Below, in pieces: positions 24,495 to 33,060 of a DNA stretch of 64,000 bases. The notes below the pieces were generated by a model. That model did not search any database. It saw nothing but the letters and a program-made list of their open reading frames with translations, and had not been told where the DNA came from. Position 1 is the first letter of the stretch; every line of letters begins with the position of its first letter. The position numbers and the translations under genes are program-made. The DNA comes from Peptoniphilus_A olsenii (GTDB lineage: Bacteria > Bacillota > Clostridia > Tissierellales > Peptoniphilaceae): contig NZ_JBEPMA010000008.1 of assembly GCF_040545475.1 (NCBI RefSeq), positions 12,947 through 76,946 on the forward strand, written 5' to 3'.

Positions 24495-25334
24495 TTAATT
24501 CCCTTCCAATATAATATCTACAATTCTACTTAGATCATCTTCATTGTAGTATTCAATCTCAATTTTTCCTGTTTTTCCTTTTTCTTTAAAAAGTACTTTT
24601 GTACCCAATTTTGAAGATAAATCATCGCGCACTTTTTCCATAAAAATATCTAATTTTTTCTCTTTAGATACATTCTTTTTCTTATTATTGTTAACTGGCA
24701 AAGCCTCTTTTACTATCTTGACAGCTTTTTTATACTGCTCATCGCCATCTTTAATTGATAACAAATTTTTACCATGAGATGGACTTATTTCACCATTTTC
24801 AAGGAGTTTTAAGACTCTTGGGTCTAAATTTAAAAGTCTTAGTGTATTGCCAATATATTGTCTACTTTTCCCAATCTCGTCAGCTAACTCTTTTTGAGTT
24901 AGATTTTGAGCATCTAAAATATGCCTGTAACTCATCGCTTCTTCTACAGGGTTTAAATCTTTTCTTTGTATATTTTCTATTATGGAAAGTCTATCAGATA
25001 TATCATCAGAAATATCTTTATTAATTGCAGGAACAGATGTAATCCCTGCTTTTTTTGCTGCTCTAAAACGTCTTTCTCCAGCAATTATTACAAATTTATC
25101 TCCAACACTTCTTAATAAAAGTGGCTGAATTATTCCATACTTTTCTATAGATTTTGATAATTCTTCAATTTCCTTTTCATCAAACTTCTTTCGTGGTTGA
25201 TCTTCATTTGGAATTATTTTATCAATATCTATTTCTAAAAGTTTATTGCTATCATCTTCAATTACTTCTCTTATTTTATCGCTAGAGGACAAAAAGTTTC
25301 CTATTCCTCTACCTAGACTCTTTTTTTTAGTCAT
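24495..25334 (-). CDS. parB: Chromosome partition protein ParB (Spo0J)
   Basis: 279 residues in the usual three parts: a ParB/CTPase domain with the GERRFRAAKKAGI box near residue 85, a helix-turn-helix (LTQKELADEIGKSRQYIGNTLRLL, about 143-168) that reads parS, and a C-terminal dimer domain after a Lys-rich linker. It spreads from parS and loads SMC. It overlaps parA by 8 nt. Candidate target sites at 26166-26239 have a variant sequence. Confidence 0.95.
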   Translation of the reverse strand: MTKKKSLGRGIGNFLSSSDKIREVIEDDSNKLLEIDIDKIIPNEDQPRKKFDEKEIEELSKSIEKYGIIQPLLLRSVGDKFVIIAGERRFRAAKKAGITSVPAINKDISDDISDRLSIIENIQRKDLNPVEEAMSYRHILDAQNLTQKELADEIGKSRQYIGNTLRLLNLDPRVLKLLENGEISPSHGKNLLSIKDGDEQYKKAVKIVKEALPVNNNKKKNVSKEKKLDIFMEKVRDDLSSKLGTKVLFKEKGKTGKIEIEYYNEDDLSRIVDIILEGN

Positions 25335-26082
25335 TTATTTCACCTATGATTTCTTCTGCCAAACTAAGATAGGCTTTCGCACCTTTTGAATTTTTATCGT
25401 ACTCAAATATATTCATGCCAAAACTTGGTGCTTCAGCTAGTCTTACATTTCTAGGAATAACACTTCTAAATACCTTATCTTTGAAAAAGCTTTTCACTTC
25501 ATCTACAACTTGTAATGACAGATTTGTTCTACCATCAAACATACACATAACTACGCCCAAAATACTCAAATCTTTATTGAAATTTTCTCGCACCAAAGTT
25601 ATTGTATCCATTAATTGTGAAACACCTTCAAGTGCATAATATTCACACTGCACAGGTATCAAGATTTTATCACTAGCTACCAAGCTCATCATTGATAATA
25701 TCCCAAGTGAAGGGGGCGAGTCTATTATTACAAAATCATAATTATCTTTAACTTGATCTAATACCTCTTTTAAATCAAATTGCCAATCTCCTCTTTGAGC
25801 AAGTTCAATCTCAACACCCGCAAATTCTCCACTTGCTGGAATAATGTCCAATTTTTGGGTCTTTGTATTATATATTGAGTCTTTGTTTTTATCTATAAGA
25901 AAATCATAAATCATATTATCAAATTCAAAAAGTCCCAGTCCTGATGTGGAGTTTCCTTGTGGATCCATATCGACAACTAGAACTTTCTTATTTTTTAAAA
26001 CCAGTGCAGCTGCTAAGTTAACTACTGTTGTAGTCTTGCCTACACCGCCTTTTTGATTAAAAACTGTTAATACAACGGACAT
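25327..26082 (-). CDS. parA: Chromosome partition ATPase ParA (Soj)
   Basis: 251 residues. The deviant Walker A FNQKGGVGKTTTVVNLAAAL is at residues 8-27, with the second ATPase motif in DFVIIDSPPSLGILSMM and the C-terminal PRNVRLAEAPSFG typical of Soj. It works with ParB in origin segregation and can regulate DnaA. First gene of the parA-parB-phzF-membrane protein operon, with parS-like sites just upstream. Confidence 0.96.
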   Translation of the reverse strand: MSVVLTVFNQKGGVGKTTTVVNLAAALVLKNKKVLVVDMDPQGNSTSGLGLFEFDNMIYDFLIDKNKDSIYNTKTQKLDIIPASGEFAGVEIELAQRGDWQFDLKEVLDQVKDNYDFVIIDSPPSLGILSMMSLVASDKILIPVQCEYYALEGVSQLMDTITLVRENFNKDLSILGVVMCMFDGRTNLSLQVVDEVKSFFKDKVFRSVIPRNVRLAEAPSFGMNIFEYDKNSKGAKAYLSLAEEIIGEIND

Positions 26083-26165
26083 CTTTTACCTCATTTCTAT
26101 ATATATAATGATATCATGTTTGTGAGCATTTTAAAATATGTAATCAGAAATATATATTTTAATTA

Positions 26166-26181
26166 TGCTCCACGTGGAGCA
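26166..26181. promoter_or_regulatory. parS-like site 1
   Basis: TGCTCCACGTGGAGCA, a perfect 16-bp palindrome. It differs from the widespread parS form TGTTCCACGTGGAACA only by a compensating pair (positions 3 and 14). It lies 84 bp upstream of parA. Confidence 0.75.
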
Positions 26182-26196
26182 CTTACAATAAAAAAA

Positions 26197-26212
26197 TGCT
26201 CCACGTAGAGCA
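26197..26212. promoter_or_regulatory. parS-like site 2, within a hairpin terminator
   Basis: TGCTCCACGTAGAGCA, one base off site 1. It is flanked by six A on the left and seven T on the right, so it is also a perfect bidirectional terminator hairpin. Confidence 0.6.
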
Positions 26213-26223
26213 TTTTTTTAGAA

Positions 26224-26239
26224 GGCTCTACATAGAGCA
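26224..26239. promoter_or_regulatory. parS-like site 3 (degenerate)
   Basis: GGCTCTACATAGAGCA keeps the GCTCTA/TAGAGC arms but has lost the CACGTG centre. It sits 7 bp after the rsmG stop and could act as part of that gene's terminator. Confidence 0.4.
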
Positions 26240-26245
26240 TTTTGT

Positions 26246-26941
26246 TTACAGTGGCTTTTTACGTGGCTTCCCGCCACCTCTAGGATATTTTTTGTTAGTG
26301 TTTTTTACCTTTTTTATGACAATTAAATAATGTTCTATATCATTTGGTAGTGGAACTTTAATAGTTTCTTGTACTTCTGCACCCATTATTTTTATTGCAT
26401 TTTGTGCATCTTTAATTTCTTCTATATATTCAGGTCCTTTTTGTGAAATGAAATACCCGCCGACCTTTACAAAACCAAGTGCATATTCAGACAAGGTTCT
26501 AAGGTTTGCCACAGCTCTAGATATAGCAATATCATATTGTTCTCTATAAATAGGATTTCGAGCTATTTCCTCTGCTCTTGCATGAATTGCTTCTATTTGC
26601 TTTAGATTGAATTTTTCAATTACTTGATTTAAAAAATCAATTCTCTTTTTAAGTGAATCGAGAAGTGTTATATCTAAAGTTTTATCATATAATTTTAATG
26701 GGATCCCTGGAAACCCCGCACCTGCCCCAATATCAATAATTTTTTTATTCTCATCAATTAAATTAGTTCGGAATATTGAAAGGCTATCTAAAAAATGTTT
26801 GACATTAAATTCATCTTCTTCAGTAATTCTAGTTAAATTAGTGTGTTCATTGTAATCTAACAAGAACTTCTTAAATTCCTCAAATTCTTTAATGTTTTCA
26901 GTTTTTAAATTATACTCGTTAAAATAATCAACTAATTTCAT
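26246..26941 (-). CDS. rsmG: 16S rRNA (guanine-527-N7)-methyltransferase RsmG
   Basis: 231 residues. SAM-binding motif IIDIGAGAGFPGIPLKL near residue 66, DSLKKRIDFLN following, and AISRAVANLRTLSEYAL near 138. It methylates 16S rRNA; loss is linked to low-level streptomycin resistance in other bacteria. The start overlaps the mnmG end by 14 nt. Confidence 0.96.
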   Translation of the reverse strand: MKLVDYFNEYNLKTENIKEFEEFKKFLLDYNEHTNLTRITEEDEFNVKHFLDSLSIFRTNLIDENKKIIDIGAGAGFPGIPLKLYDKTLDITLLDSLKKRIDFLNQVIEKFNLKQIEAIHARAEEIARNPIYREQYDIAISRAVANLRTLSEYALGFVKVGGYFISQKGPEYIEEIKDAQNAIKIMGAEVQETIKVPLPNDIEHYLIVIKKVKNTNKKYPRGGGKPRKKPL

Positions 26942-28835
26942 TTTTTCTCCTCTTGTGTTCCAAATATATCAGCAATACATTTATATCCGCTGGTGAAACA
27001 CCTGTTATTCTAGATGCTTGTCCTATGGATTCAGGCCTTATATCTGAAAGTTTTTCTTTGGCTTCAAGTCTTAATCCTTCAATACTATTATAATCTAAAT
27101 CTTTTGAAAGACTTTTGTTTTCAAGCTTTTTAAATTGTCTGATTTGTATTTCTTGCTTATTTATATAGCCTTCGTATTTTATTTCTATTTCTACATTTCT
27201 TATTATATCATCTCTAATTTCTGGTCTCTCTGAATCAAAAACCTCCAACTTTTTATAATCCAGTTCAGGTCTCTTTATTAATTCATATATAGATGATACA
27301 TTTGTTAAGCTAGTAGAACCAAGTTCTTTTAAAGCTTTATTATTATCTGAAGTTGGTGTTATTTTTACTTTCTTAATTCTAGCTATTTCTTTTTCTATTT
27401 CATTTTTACGATATAGATAACCATCATATCTTTTATCATCAACAAGTCCAATATCTCTGCCCAACTGTGTGAGTCTAAGGTCCGCATTGTCTTGACGCAA
27501 AGTCAATCTATATTCAGCACGTGAAGTCATCATTCTGTATGGCTCTTTGCTACCCTTAGTTACTAAATCGTCAATTAAAACCCCAATATATGCCTCAGAT
27601 CTATCTAATATTAAAGGGTCTTTTCCTTTAATTTTTAACGCTGCATTCATACCTGCAATTATTCCTTGACCCGCAGCTTCTTCATATCCACTTGAACCGT
27701 TTATTTGACCAGCAAAAAACATTCCTTTATAATCCATATGTTCTAAAGACCTTGTTAGAAGTGTGGCATCTATAGCATCATATTCTATGGCATAGGCCGG
27801 TCTTAATATTCTACAATTTTCAAGTCCAATAATCTCTTTATAAAATTGTTGTTGAATCTCAACTGGTAGCGATGATGAAACCCCTTGAATATACATCTCA
27901 TCTGTAGTTAGGCCCTCAGGTTCAATAAAAACTTGATGGGAATCTCTGTCAGCAAATCTCATGACTTTATCTTCAATAGAAGGACAATATCTAGGCCCTT
28001 TGCCCTCTATATCACCAAGTGCAAGTGCAGATCTCTCGATATTATCTCTTATAATTTCATGGCATTTAGCAGTTGTATAAGTTAGATAACATAATTCTTG
28101 TTTTTTATTTAAATCTTTATCTATGTTGTCAAAAGAAAAAGGTACCACTTTTTCATCGCCGCATTGTTCAGTCATTGTTGAGTAATCAATTGATTTTCGT
28201 AGAACTCTAGCTGGTGTTCCTGTTTTTAATCGGCGAAGTTTCATTCCAAAATCTTCTTCTAATGATTTAGATAAATGATTAGCTGGCCCAAACCCACTAG
28301 GACCTGAAGAGTAATTAACTTCTCCCATAAATACTCTAGCTCTCAAATATGTTCCTGTGCAAAGAATGACAGTTTTTGTATTGTATTCAGCTCCATTTCT
28401 TGTCAAAACACCCGTTATTTGATTGTTTTCTTTCAATATTTTGATAGCTTCATCTTCAACTAAATACAAATTTTCTTCATTCTCTAGGACTCTTTTCATA
28501 ACCTCATGATATTTTCTCTTATCCGCTTGTACTCTAAGTGAATGTACTGCTGGTCCTTTTGAAGTATTTAACATCCTAGATTGTATAAAAGTCTTATCAA
28601 TAACTTTTGCCATTTCGCCACCTAATGCGTCAATCTCACGCACTAGATGACCTTTTCCAGTTCCTCCAATATTTGGATTACAGCTCATTTCAGCGATTGA
28701 ATTTAAATTTATACACAAAAGCAAAGTCTTGGCACCAAGTCTTGCAGCAGCAAGTGCAGCTTCACTTCCAGCATGACCTGCACCGACTACAATTGTGTCA
28801 AAATCTCCTGCTTCATAATATTTTATTTCTGCCAT
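26928..28835 (-). CDS. mnmG: tRNA uridine-34 carboxymethylaminomethyl enzyme MnmG (GidA)
   Basis: 635 residues, full length. FAD-binding DTIVVGAGHAGSEAALAAA at the N-terminus, the CNPNIGGTGKGHLVREIDAL motif and GMFFAGQINGSSGYEEAAGQ near residue 375. With MnmE it modifies the wobble uridine of several tRNAs. It begins 6 nt after mnmE. Confidence 0.97.
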   Translation of the reverse strand: MAEIKYYEAGDFDTIVVGAGHAGSEAALAAARLGAKTLLLCINLNSIAEMSCNPNIGGTGKGHLVREIDALGGEMAKVIDKTFIQSRMLNTSKGPAVHSLRVQADKRKYHEVMKRVLENEENLYLVEDEAIKILKENNQITGVLTRNGAEYNTKTVILCTGTYLRARVFMGEVNYSSGPSGFGPANHLSKSLEEDFGMKLRRLKTGTPARVLRKSIDYSTMTEQCGDEKVVPFSFDNIDKDLNKKQELCYLTYTTAKCHEIIRDNIERSALALGDIEGKGPRYCPSIEDKVMRFADRDSHQVFIEPEGLTTDEMYIQGVSSSLPVEIQQQFYKEIIGLENCRILRPAYAIEYDAIDATLLTRSLEHMDYKGMFFAGQINGSSGYEEAAGQGIIAGMNAALKIKGKDPLILDRSEAYIGVLIDDLVTKGSKEPYRMMTSRAEYRLTLRQDNADLRLTQLGRDIGLVDDKRYDGYLYRKNEIEKEIARIKKVKITPTSDNNKALKELGSTSLTNVSSIYELIKRPELDYKKLEVFDSERPEIRDDIIRNVEIEIKYEGYINKQEIQIRQFKKLENKSLSKDLDYNSIEGLRLEAKEKLSDIRPESIGQASRITGVSPADINVLLIYLEHKRRKNEIS

Positions 28836-28841
28836 TATAAC

Positions 28842-30221
28842 CTACTTCCCTATACAAAATTCAGAAAATACACGATCTAATATATCTTCAGTTGTAATTA
28901 CACCTGTGATTTCTGAAATATGATTTATTACATTTTCAAGATCAACTGCTATTAAATCGAGAAATACTTTTTCATCAATACCATTTTTAACAGCTTCTAA
29001 ATCTTTTCTTGCTTCTTTTAAAGCATTTATATGTCTGATATTAGATAAAACTCCATCTGACGATATTTGAATTTTCCCATCAAAAAACATGTCTTTAATC
29101 AAATTTTCTATTTCTCTTATAGATTGATTTTCCATAACAGAAAGTTTTAAATAATCTTTGCCAAAATACTTTTCTATATCTTCATCACTAATTTTTTGAA
29201 TTAGATCATCTTTATTCAAAATAGTGATGTGTTTTTTATCCTTAATTAATTTGAGTATTTCTTTATCATCGTTGTCGAATTCTCTTGAAATATCAAATAT
29301 CGCTATAATAAGATCCGCATCTTTCATTTTATCTTTAGCAATAGAGACACCAATTTTCTCAACTTCATCTTCTGTTTCTCTAATGCCAGCTGTATCAGTT
29401 ATCTTCAACAAAACACCATCAAGATTAATATAATCCTCTATTACATCTCTAGTCGTTCCAGCAATATCAGTAACTATTGCTCTATCGTATCTTAACAAAC
29501 CATTTAAAAGAGAAGATTTGCCCACATTAGGCTTGCCTAAAATAACTGTATTTATACCATCTCTAAGAAGCCTAGAATTTTTAGAGTTTTCAAGTAAATT
29601 GTCGATTTTTGAAATAATCTCCTCATATCTCTTATCCAATTCATCATATGTTGCATCTTCAATTTCATCATCTGGAAAGTCGATATTTGCAACAATTAGT
29701 GCTTGCATAGATATAACTTTATCTTGAAGAGCACTCAGGACGCTACTTAAAGAGCCACCTAACTGATTTAAACCGATATCAAAGGAAATATCTGTTTTTG
29801 ATTTTATCATATCAATTACAGCTTCAGCTTGAGTTAGGTCAATTCTTCCATTTAAGAATCCTCTTTTAGTAAATTCTCCTCTTTCAGCTAATCTAGCTCC
29901 TTTGGATAAAATTAAATTGAGTATTCTTTTTACAGCCACAACTCCACCATGACAGTGAACTTCTACAATATCTTCCGCCGTATATGAATGTGGTCCAAGC
30001 ATTTTAACGACTAAAACCTCATCAATAACCTTGTCTTCATCAAATATATGTCCATATACAAACTTTCTATTTTCAACATCTTTAATCTTTTTTTTGTTTT
30101 TTGCAACAAAAATTTCATCTATAATATTAATACTGTCTTCACCACTAAGTCTAACAATGGCAATACCTGCTTCACCAATTGCAGTAGAAATAGCGGCAAT
30201 AGTATCGTTTAAATTTTGCAT
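28842..30221 (-). CDS. mnmE: tRNA modification GTPase MnmE (TrmE)
   Basis: 459 residues: an N-terminal folate-binding domain, a helical domain with an inserted G domain (GKPNVGKSSLLNGLL near residue 225, DTAGIRE, and NKDD), and the C-terminal FCIGK tail bearing the catalytic Cys. Partner of MnmG. First gene of mnmE-mnmG-rsmG. Confidence 0.97.
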   Translation of the reverse strand: MQNLNDTIAAISTAIGEAGIAIVRLSGEDSINIIDEIFVAKNKKKIKDVENRKFVYGHIFDEDKVIDEVLVVKMLGPHSYTAEDIVEVHCHGGVVAVKRILNLILSKGARLAERGEFTKRGFLNGRIDLTQAEAVIDMIKSKTDISFDIGLNQLGGSLSSVLSALQDKVISMQALIVANIDFPDDEIEDATYDELDKRYEEIISKIDNLLENSKNSRLLRDGINTVILGKPNVGKSSLLNGLLRYDRAIVTDIAGTTRDVIEDYINLDGVLLKITDTAGIRETEDEVEKIGVSIAKDKMKDADLIIAIFDISREFDNDDKEILKLIKDKKHITILNKDDLIQKISDEDIEKYFGKDYLKLSVMENQSIREIENLIKDMFFDGKIQISSDGVLSNIRHINALKEARKDLEAVKNGIDEKVFLDLIAVDLENVINHISEITGVITTEDILDRVFSEFCIGK

Positions 30222-30284
30222 AAAATCATTCCTTTTAAAACCAAATAAATACTTCTTTCATCTATAATACTACATTTATCTTAA

Positions 30285-30320
30285 ACAAAAAAGAAGGCCT
30301 TTAAATAAATTAAAAGCCTT
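30285..30320 (-). terminator. Terminator after jag
   Basis: On the minus strand AAGGCTTTTAA pairs imperfectly with TTTAAAGGCCTT, followed by CTTTTTTG. It separates the rpmH-jag unit from mnmE. Confidence 0.65.
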
Positions 30321-30325
30321 AAAAT

Positions 30326-31120
30326 TTAGTATTTTCTTTCTTTTTGAATTACCACTTTTCTGAAAGGATCTTTGCCTTCAGAATGAGTTATAACTCCTTC
30401 AAAATCTTGAAGTGAAGTGTGGATGATTTTTCTCTCATAAGCATTCATTGGTTCAAGTCTTACTGCTCTGCCAGTTTTTATAACTTTATTGGCAAGCTTT
30501 TGTGCAAGTTCTTGTAAAGTTTTCTTTCTCTTTTGTCTATATCCACTTGTATCCAATGTAACTCTAATATATCTTGAAGATTTTTTATTGACTATCAAAT
30601 TTAATATATATTGGATAGAATCAAGAGTGACACCTCTTTTACCTATCAATATACCTAGTTTATTTTCGTCACCAAGTACATTAACACTTAGTGTATTTCC
30701 CTCTAAACTAGCATCAATCTCATTATTCAGTTCAAAAGTGTCAAGAATTTTTTTCATAAATTCTGTTGCAGTCTCAATTATAACTTGATCTTCAGAGATA
30801 TCATCATTTATTTCTTTTAAGTCTTCACTTTCTTCATGAAAAACATTATTTTCGATTTCAGGTTCAATTTCTTGAACTTTCTCCTGGCTCTTCTCTGGTT
30901 CAATATCTTCGTTAAATATTTCATTTAAGATGCTTTTAGTATCATCAATTTTTCTAGAAACTTTTACAGTGGCATCCTTGGAACCAATAATTCCCAAAAA
31001 TCCCTTTTGTGCCTCTTCAAGGACTTCAATAATAGCATCATCTTCAGTAATATTTAACTCAATTAGAGCCTCTCTTACTGCTTCATCTACGGTTTTTCCC
31101 GTCTTAATTACATAATTCAT
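30326..31120 (-). CDS. jag: RNA-binding protein Jag (KhpB/EloR)
   Basis: 264 residues: Jag-N (KTGKTVDEAVREALIELNI; residues 3-50), an acidic linker rich in Glu (about 55-110), a KH domain with GILIGKRGVTLDSIQYILNL near residue 160, and an R3H end with LEPMNAYERKIIHTSL. It binds RNA and influences cell elongation in relatives. The start shares one base with the yidC stop. Confidence 0.94.
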   Translation of the reverse strand: MNYVIKTGKTVDEAVREALIELNITEDDAIIEVLEEAQKGFLGIIGSKDATVKVSRKIDDTKSILNEIFNEDIEPEKSQEKVQEIEPEIENNVFHEESEDLKEINDDISEDQVIIETATEFMKKILDTFELNNEIDASLEGNTLSVNVLGDENKLGILIGKRGVTLDSIQYILNLIVNKKSSRYIRVTLDTSGYRQKRKKTLQELAQKLANKVIKTGRAVRLEPMNAYERKIIHTSLQDFEGVITHSEGKDPFRKVVIQKERKY

Positions 31121-31848
31121 TATCTTTCATTAACCTCTTCAACTTCATCTTTAACAATCTTATTAGTTATCAGTTGTTGAACAATGGCAAATAGATTCGA
31201 AACTGTCCAATAAATTACAAGACCTGCTGCAAAATTTTTACCCATCATAAAAATCAGAATAGGCATAACTATCATCATACTCTTCATCATAGACTGAGCC
31301 TGATCTGCTCCTGCACCTTGAGTCGCTGGGTTTTTCATAGAAATAAAACTCATTAAAAAAGTACTCACAGCAGCCACAAGAGGCATAATTAAAGTAGTAT
31401 CAGGATTATCCAAATTAGAAATATGGAAAAAGTTTTTGCTCATAGCCTCGTATACACCTGGATCTGTAAAAGCGTATCTTTGTGGATATAAAAATACTCT
31501 ATAGAAAGCCATCAAAATTACAAGAGTTAAAATCATAGGCAGACATCCTGCACTCATTTTATAATTTGACTCTTTATATAACTTTTGTTGTTTAGCCGCC
31601 AAAGTTTGTGGATCGTTCTTATACTTTCTTTGCAACTCCATAATCTGTGGTTGAAGCTTAGCAAGCTTCTTTTGATTTTTAGTTTGTGAAATATTAAGGG
31701 GCAATATAAGTATTTTTATTATAATTGTAGCAATAATAATTGATAGTGCTAAAAAAGATATGCTTTCTGGCTCTTGGGGAATAGTCCCTGCAAGTAAATT
31801 GTAAATCAGCCTTACGAAACTACCTAATAAAGAACTAATTAAACTCAT
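31120..31848 (-). CDS. yidC: Membrane protein insertase YidC (Oxa1 type)
   Basis: 242 residues, the short Gram-positive form. A hydrophobic start, SQTKNQKKLAKLQPQIMELQ with the basic cytosolic hairpin (about 55-85), then TM segments ending GLVIYWTVSNLFAIVQQ. It inserts proteins into the membrane. No lipobox is seen at the N-terminus. Confidence 0.94.
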   Translation of the reverse strand: MSLISSLLGSFVRLIYNLLAGTIPQEPESISFLALSIIIATIIIKILILPLNISQTKNQKKLAKLQPQIMELQRKYKNDPQTLAAKQQKLYKESNYKMSAGCLPMILTLVILMAFYRVFLYPQRYAFTDPGVYEAMSKNFFHISNLDNPDTTLIMPLVAAVSTFLMSFISMKNPATQGAGADQAQSMMKSMMIVMPILIFMMGKNFAAGLVIYWTVSNLFAIVQQLITNKIVKDEVEEVNER

Positions 31849-31866
31849 TAATCGTTTCCTCCAATT

Positions 31867-32082
31867 CTAAATGAGAGGATCGTAACCACCATCATGAAAA
31901 GGATGACACTTTAAAAGACGCTTTATAGTCAAATAGCTTCCCTTAAAAAATCCGTACTTTTCATAGGCTTCATAACTATATTGTGAACACGTGGGTGTGA
32001 ATCTGCAATGACTTCCAGGAAGTAAATATCTAGAAATTACTTTTTGATAAAAACGTATCAAAAGCATACAAATTCTTTTCAT
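31867..32082 (-). CDS. yidD: Membrane protein insertion efficiency factor YidD
   Basis: 71 residues: YQKVISRYLLPGSHCRFTPT, CSQYSYEAYEKYG and CHPFHDGGYDP are signature blocks of YidD. Overlaps rnpA by 4 nt and precedes yidC by 18 nt. Confidence 0.95.
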   Translation of the reverse strand: MKRICMLLIRFYQKVISRYLLPGSHCRFTPTCSQYSYEAYEKYGFFKGSYLTIKRLLKCHPFHDGGYDPLI

Positions 32083-32414
32083 CTTTTTACCTTCTTTTGT
32101 CTTTTTAAGACATTAAAAAAAGAGTATCTGAGATCATAAAATTCAGCCTCACAGGCTCCTTTTTTGACAACAAAAACATAGTCATATCCATCTTTTATTT
32201 TGTCATAATTTTCTCTATATAGATGTTTTAACCTTCTTTTTACAAAATTTCTTTTTACAGCATTTCCTACTTTTTTAGTAGTTGTAATACCTACTCTGGG
32301 GTAGGTCATGTTATTTTTCTTTGTAAACAAAGTTAAATATTTAGACCCGGAAATATTCTTTGCCGAGTAGACCCTTTGAAATTCACTATTTTTCTTTAAA
32401 TAACAATCCTTCAT
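32079..32414 (-). CDS. rnpA: Ribonuclease P protein component
   Basis: 111 residues, with the conserved RVGITTTKKVGNAVKRNFVK basic stretch and RRLKHLYRENYD. It assists the RNase P RNA in maturing tRNA 5' ends. It begins 8 nt after rpmH. Confidence 0.95.
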   Translation of the reverse strand: MKDCYLKKNSEFQRVYSAKNISGSKYLTLFTKKNNMTYPRVGITTTKKVGNAVKRNFVKRRLKHLYRENYDKIKDGYDYVFVVKKGACEAEFYDLRYSFFNVLKRQKKVKR

Positions 32415-32422
32415 TTTTAAAT

Positions 32423-32557
32423 TTATGCCGATAATTTCTTTCTACCTTTTCTTCTTCTAGCACTGATAACTGCTCTACCTGATTTAGTTCTCATTCTTGA
32501 ACGAAAACCATGTTCTCTTTTTCTTTGTCTGTTTTTTGGTTGGTATGTTCTTTTCAC
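32423..32557 (-). CDS. rpmH: 50S ribosomal protein L34
   Basis: 44 residues from a GTG at 32557 behind GAGGTGA: it reads KRTYQPKNRQRKREHGFRS and ends GRKKLSA. Canonical L34 in its usual place beside the origin. Confidence 0.97.
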   Translation of the reverse strand: MKRTYQPKNRQRKREHGFRSRMRTKSGRAVISARRRKGRKKLSA

Positions 32558-32766
32558 TATTTTCACCTCATTTCATCTTTACTATTTTATTGACAAAAAC
32601 CCACATTGTCAAGACTTTAAGCTGATTTTTCAAAATTTTATCTATTATATATAGTATTGATAGTAAAATCTATTCAAAATTAGACAATTAATATCTCCAT
32701 AATCAATAATACATTTAAAAATCAAAATAAATATAAAATATTTAATTATCACTTTAAATCACCATC

Positions 32767-33007
32767 TGTTGATAAGTTGAGCCTTATTTGTTAAAATATA
32801 TGTGGATAAATTTTATATGTATGTCGATAAAAATAAAACTGTTTATAAATAAAACTATTAACAATCTGTTGATAAATTGTTGGTAAGTTTATTTTTATTT
32901 TTTAAATTTGGAAGTTTTAATAGTTTTTAAAAGCTTTTTATAAACAATAACCAAATTTTAAAATGTTTATATCTTTTTATCAACAGTTTATTAACAAATG
33001 TTGATAA
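32767..33007. other. oriC: oriC region 1, upstream of dnaA
   Basis: DnaA boxes (TTATCMACA type, either strand) at 32767-32775, 32801-32809 (perfect TTATCCACA), 32822-32830, 32867-32875, 32977-32985, 32988-32996 and 32999-33007. Between 32886 and 32976 is a nearly pure A/T stretch suited to unwinding. The gap 32558-33060 holds no gene. Confidence 0.85.
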
Positions 33008-33060
33008 CTTTATACATATTAATTTTTAAACAATTCAAAATTGTTAATAAAGGAGGAAAT

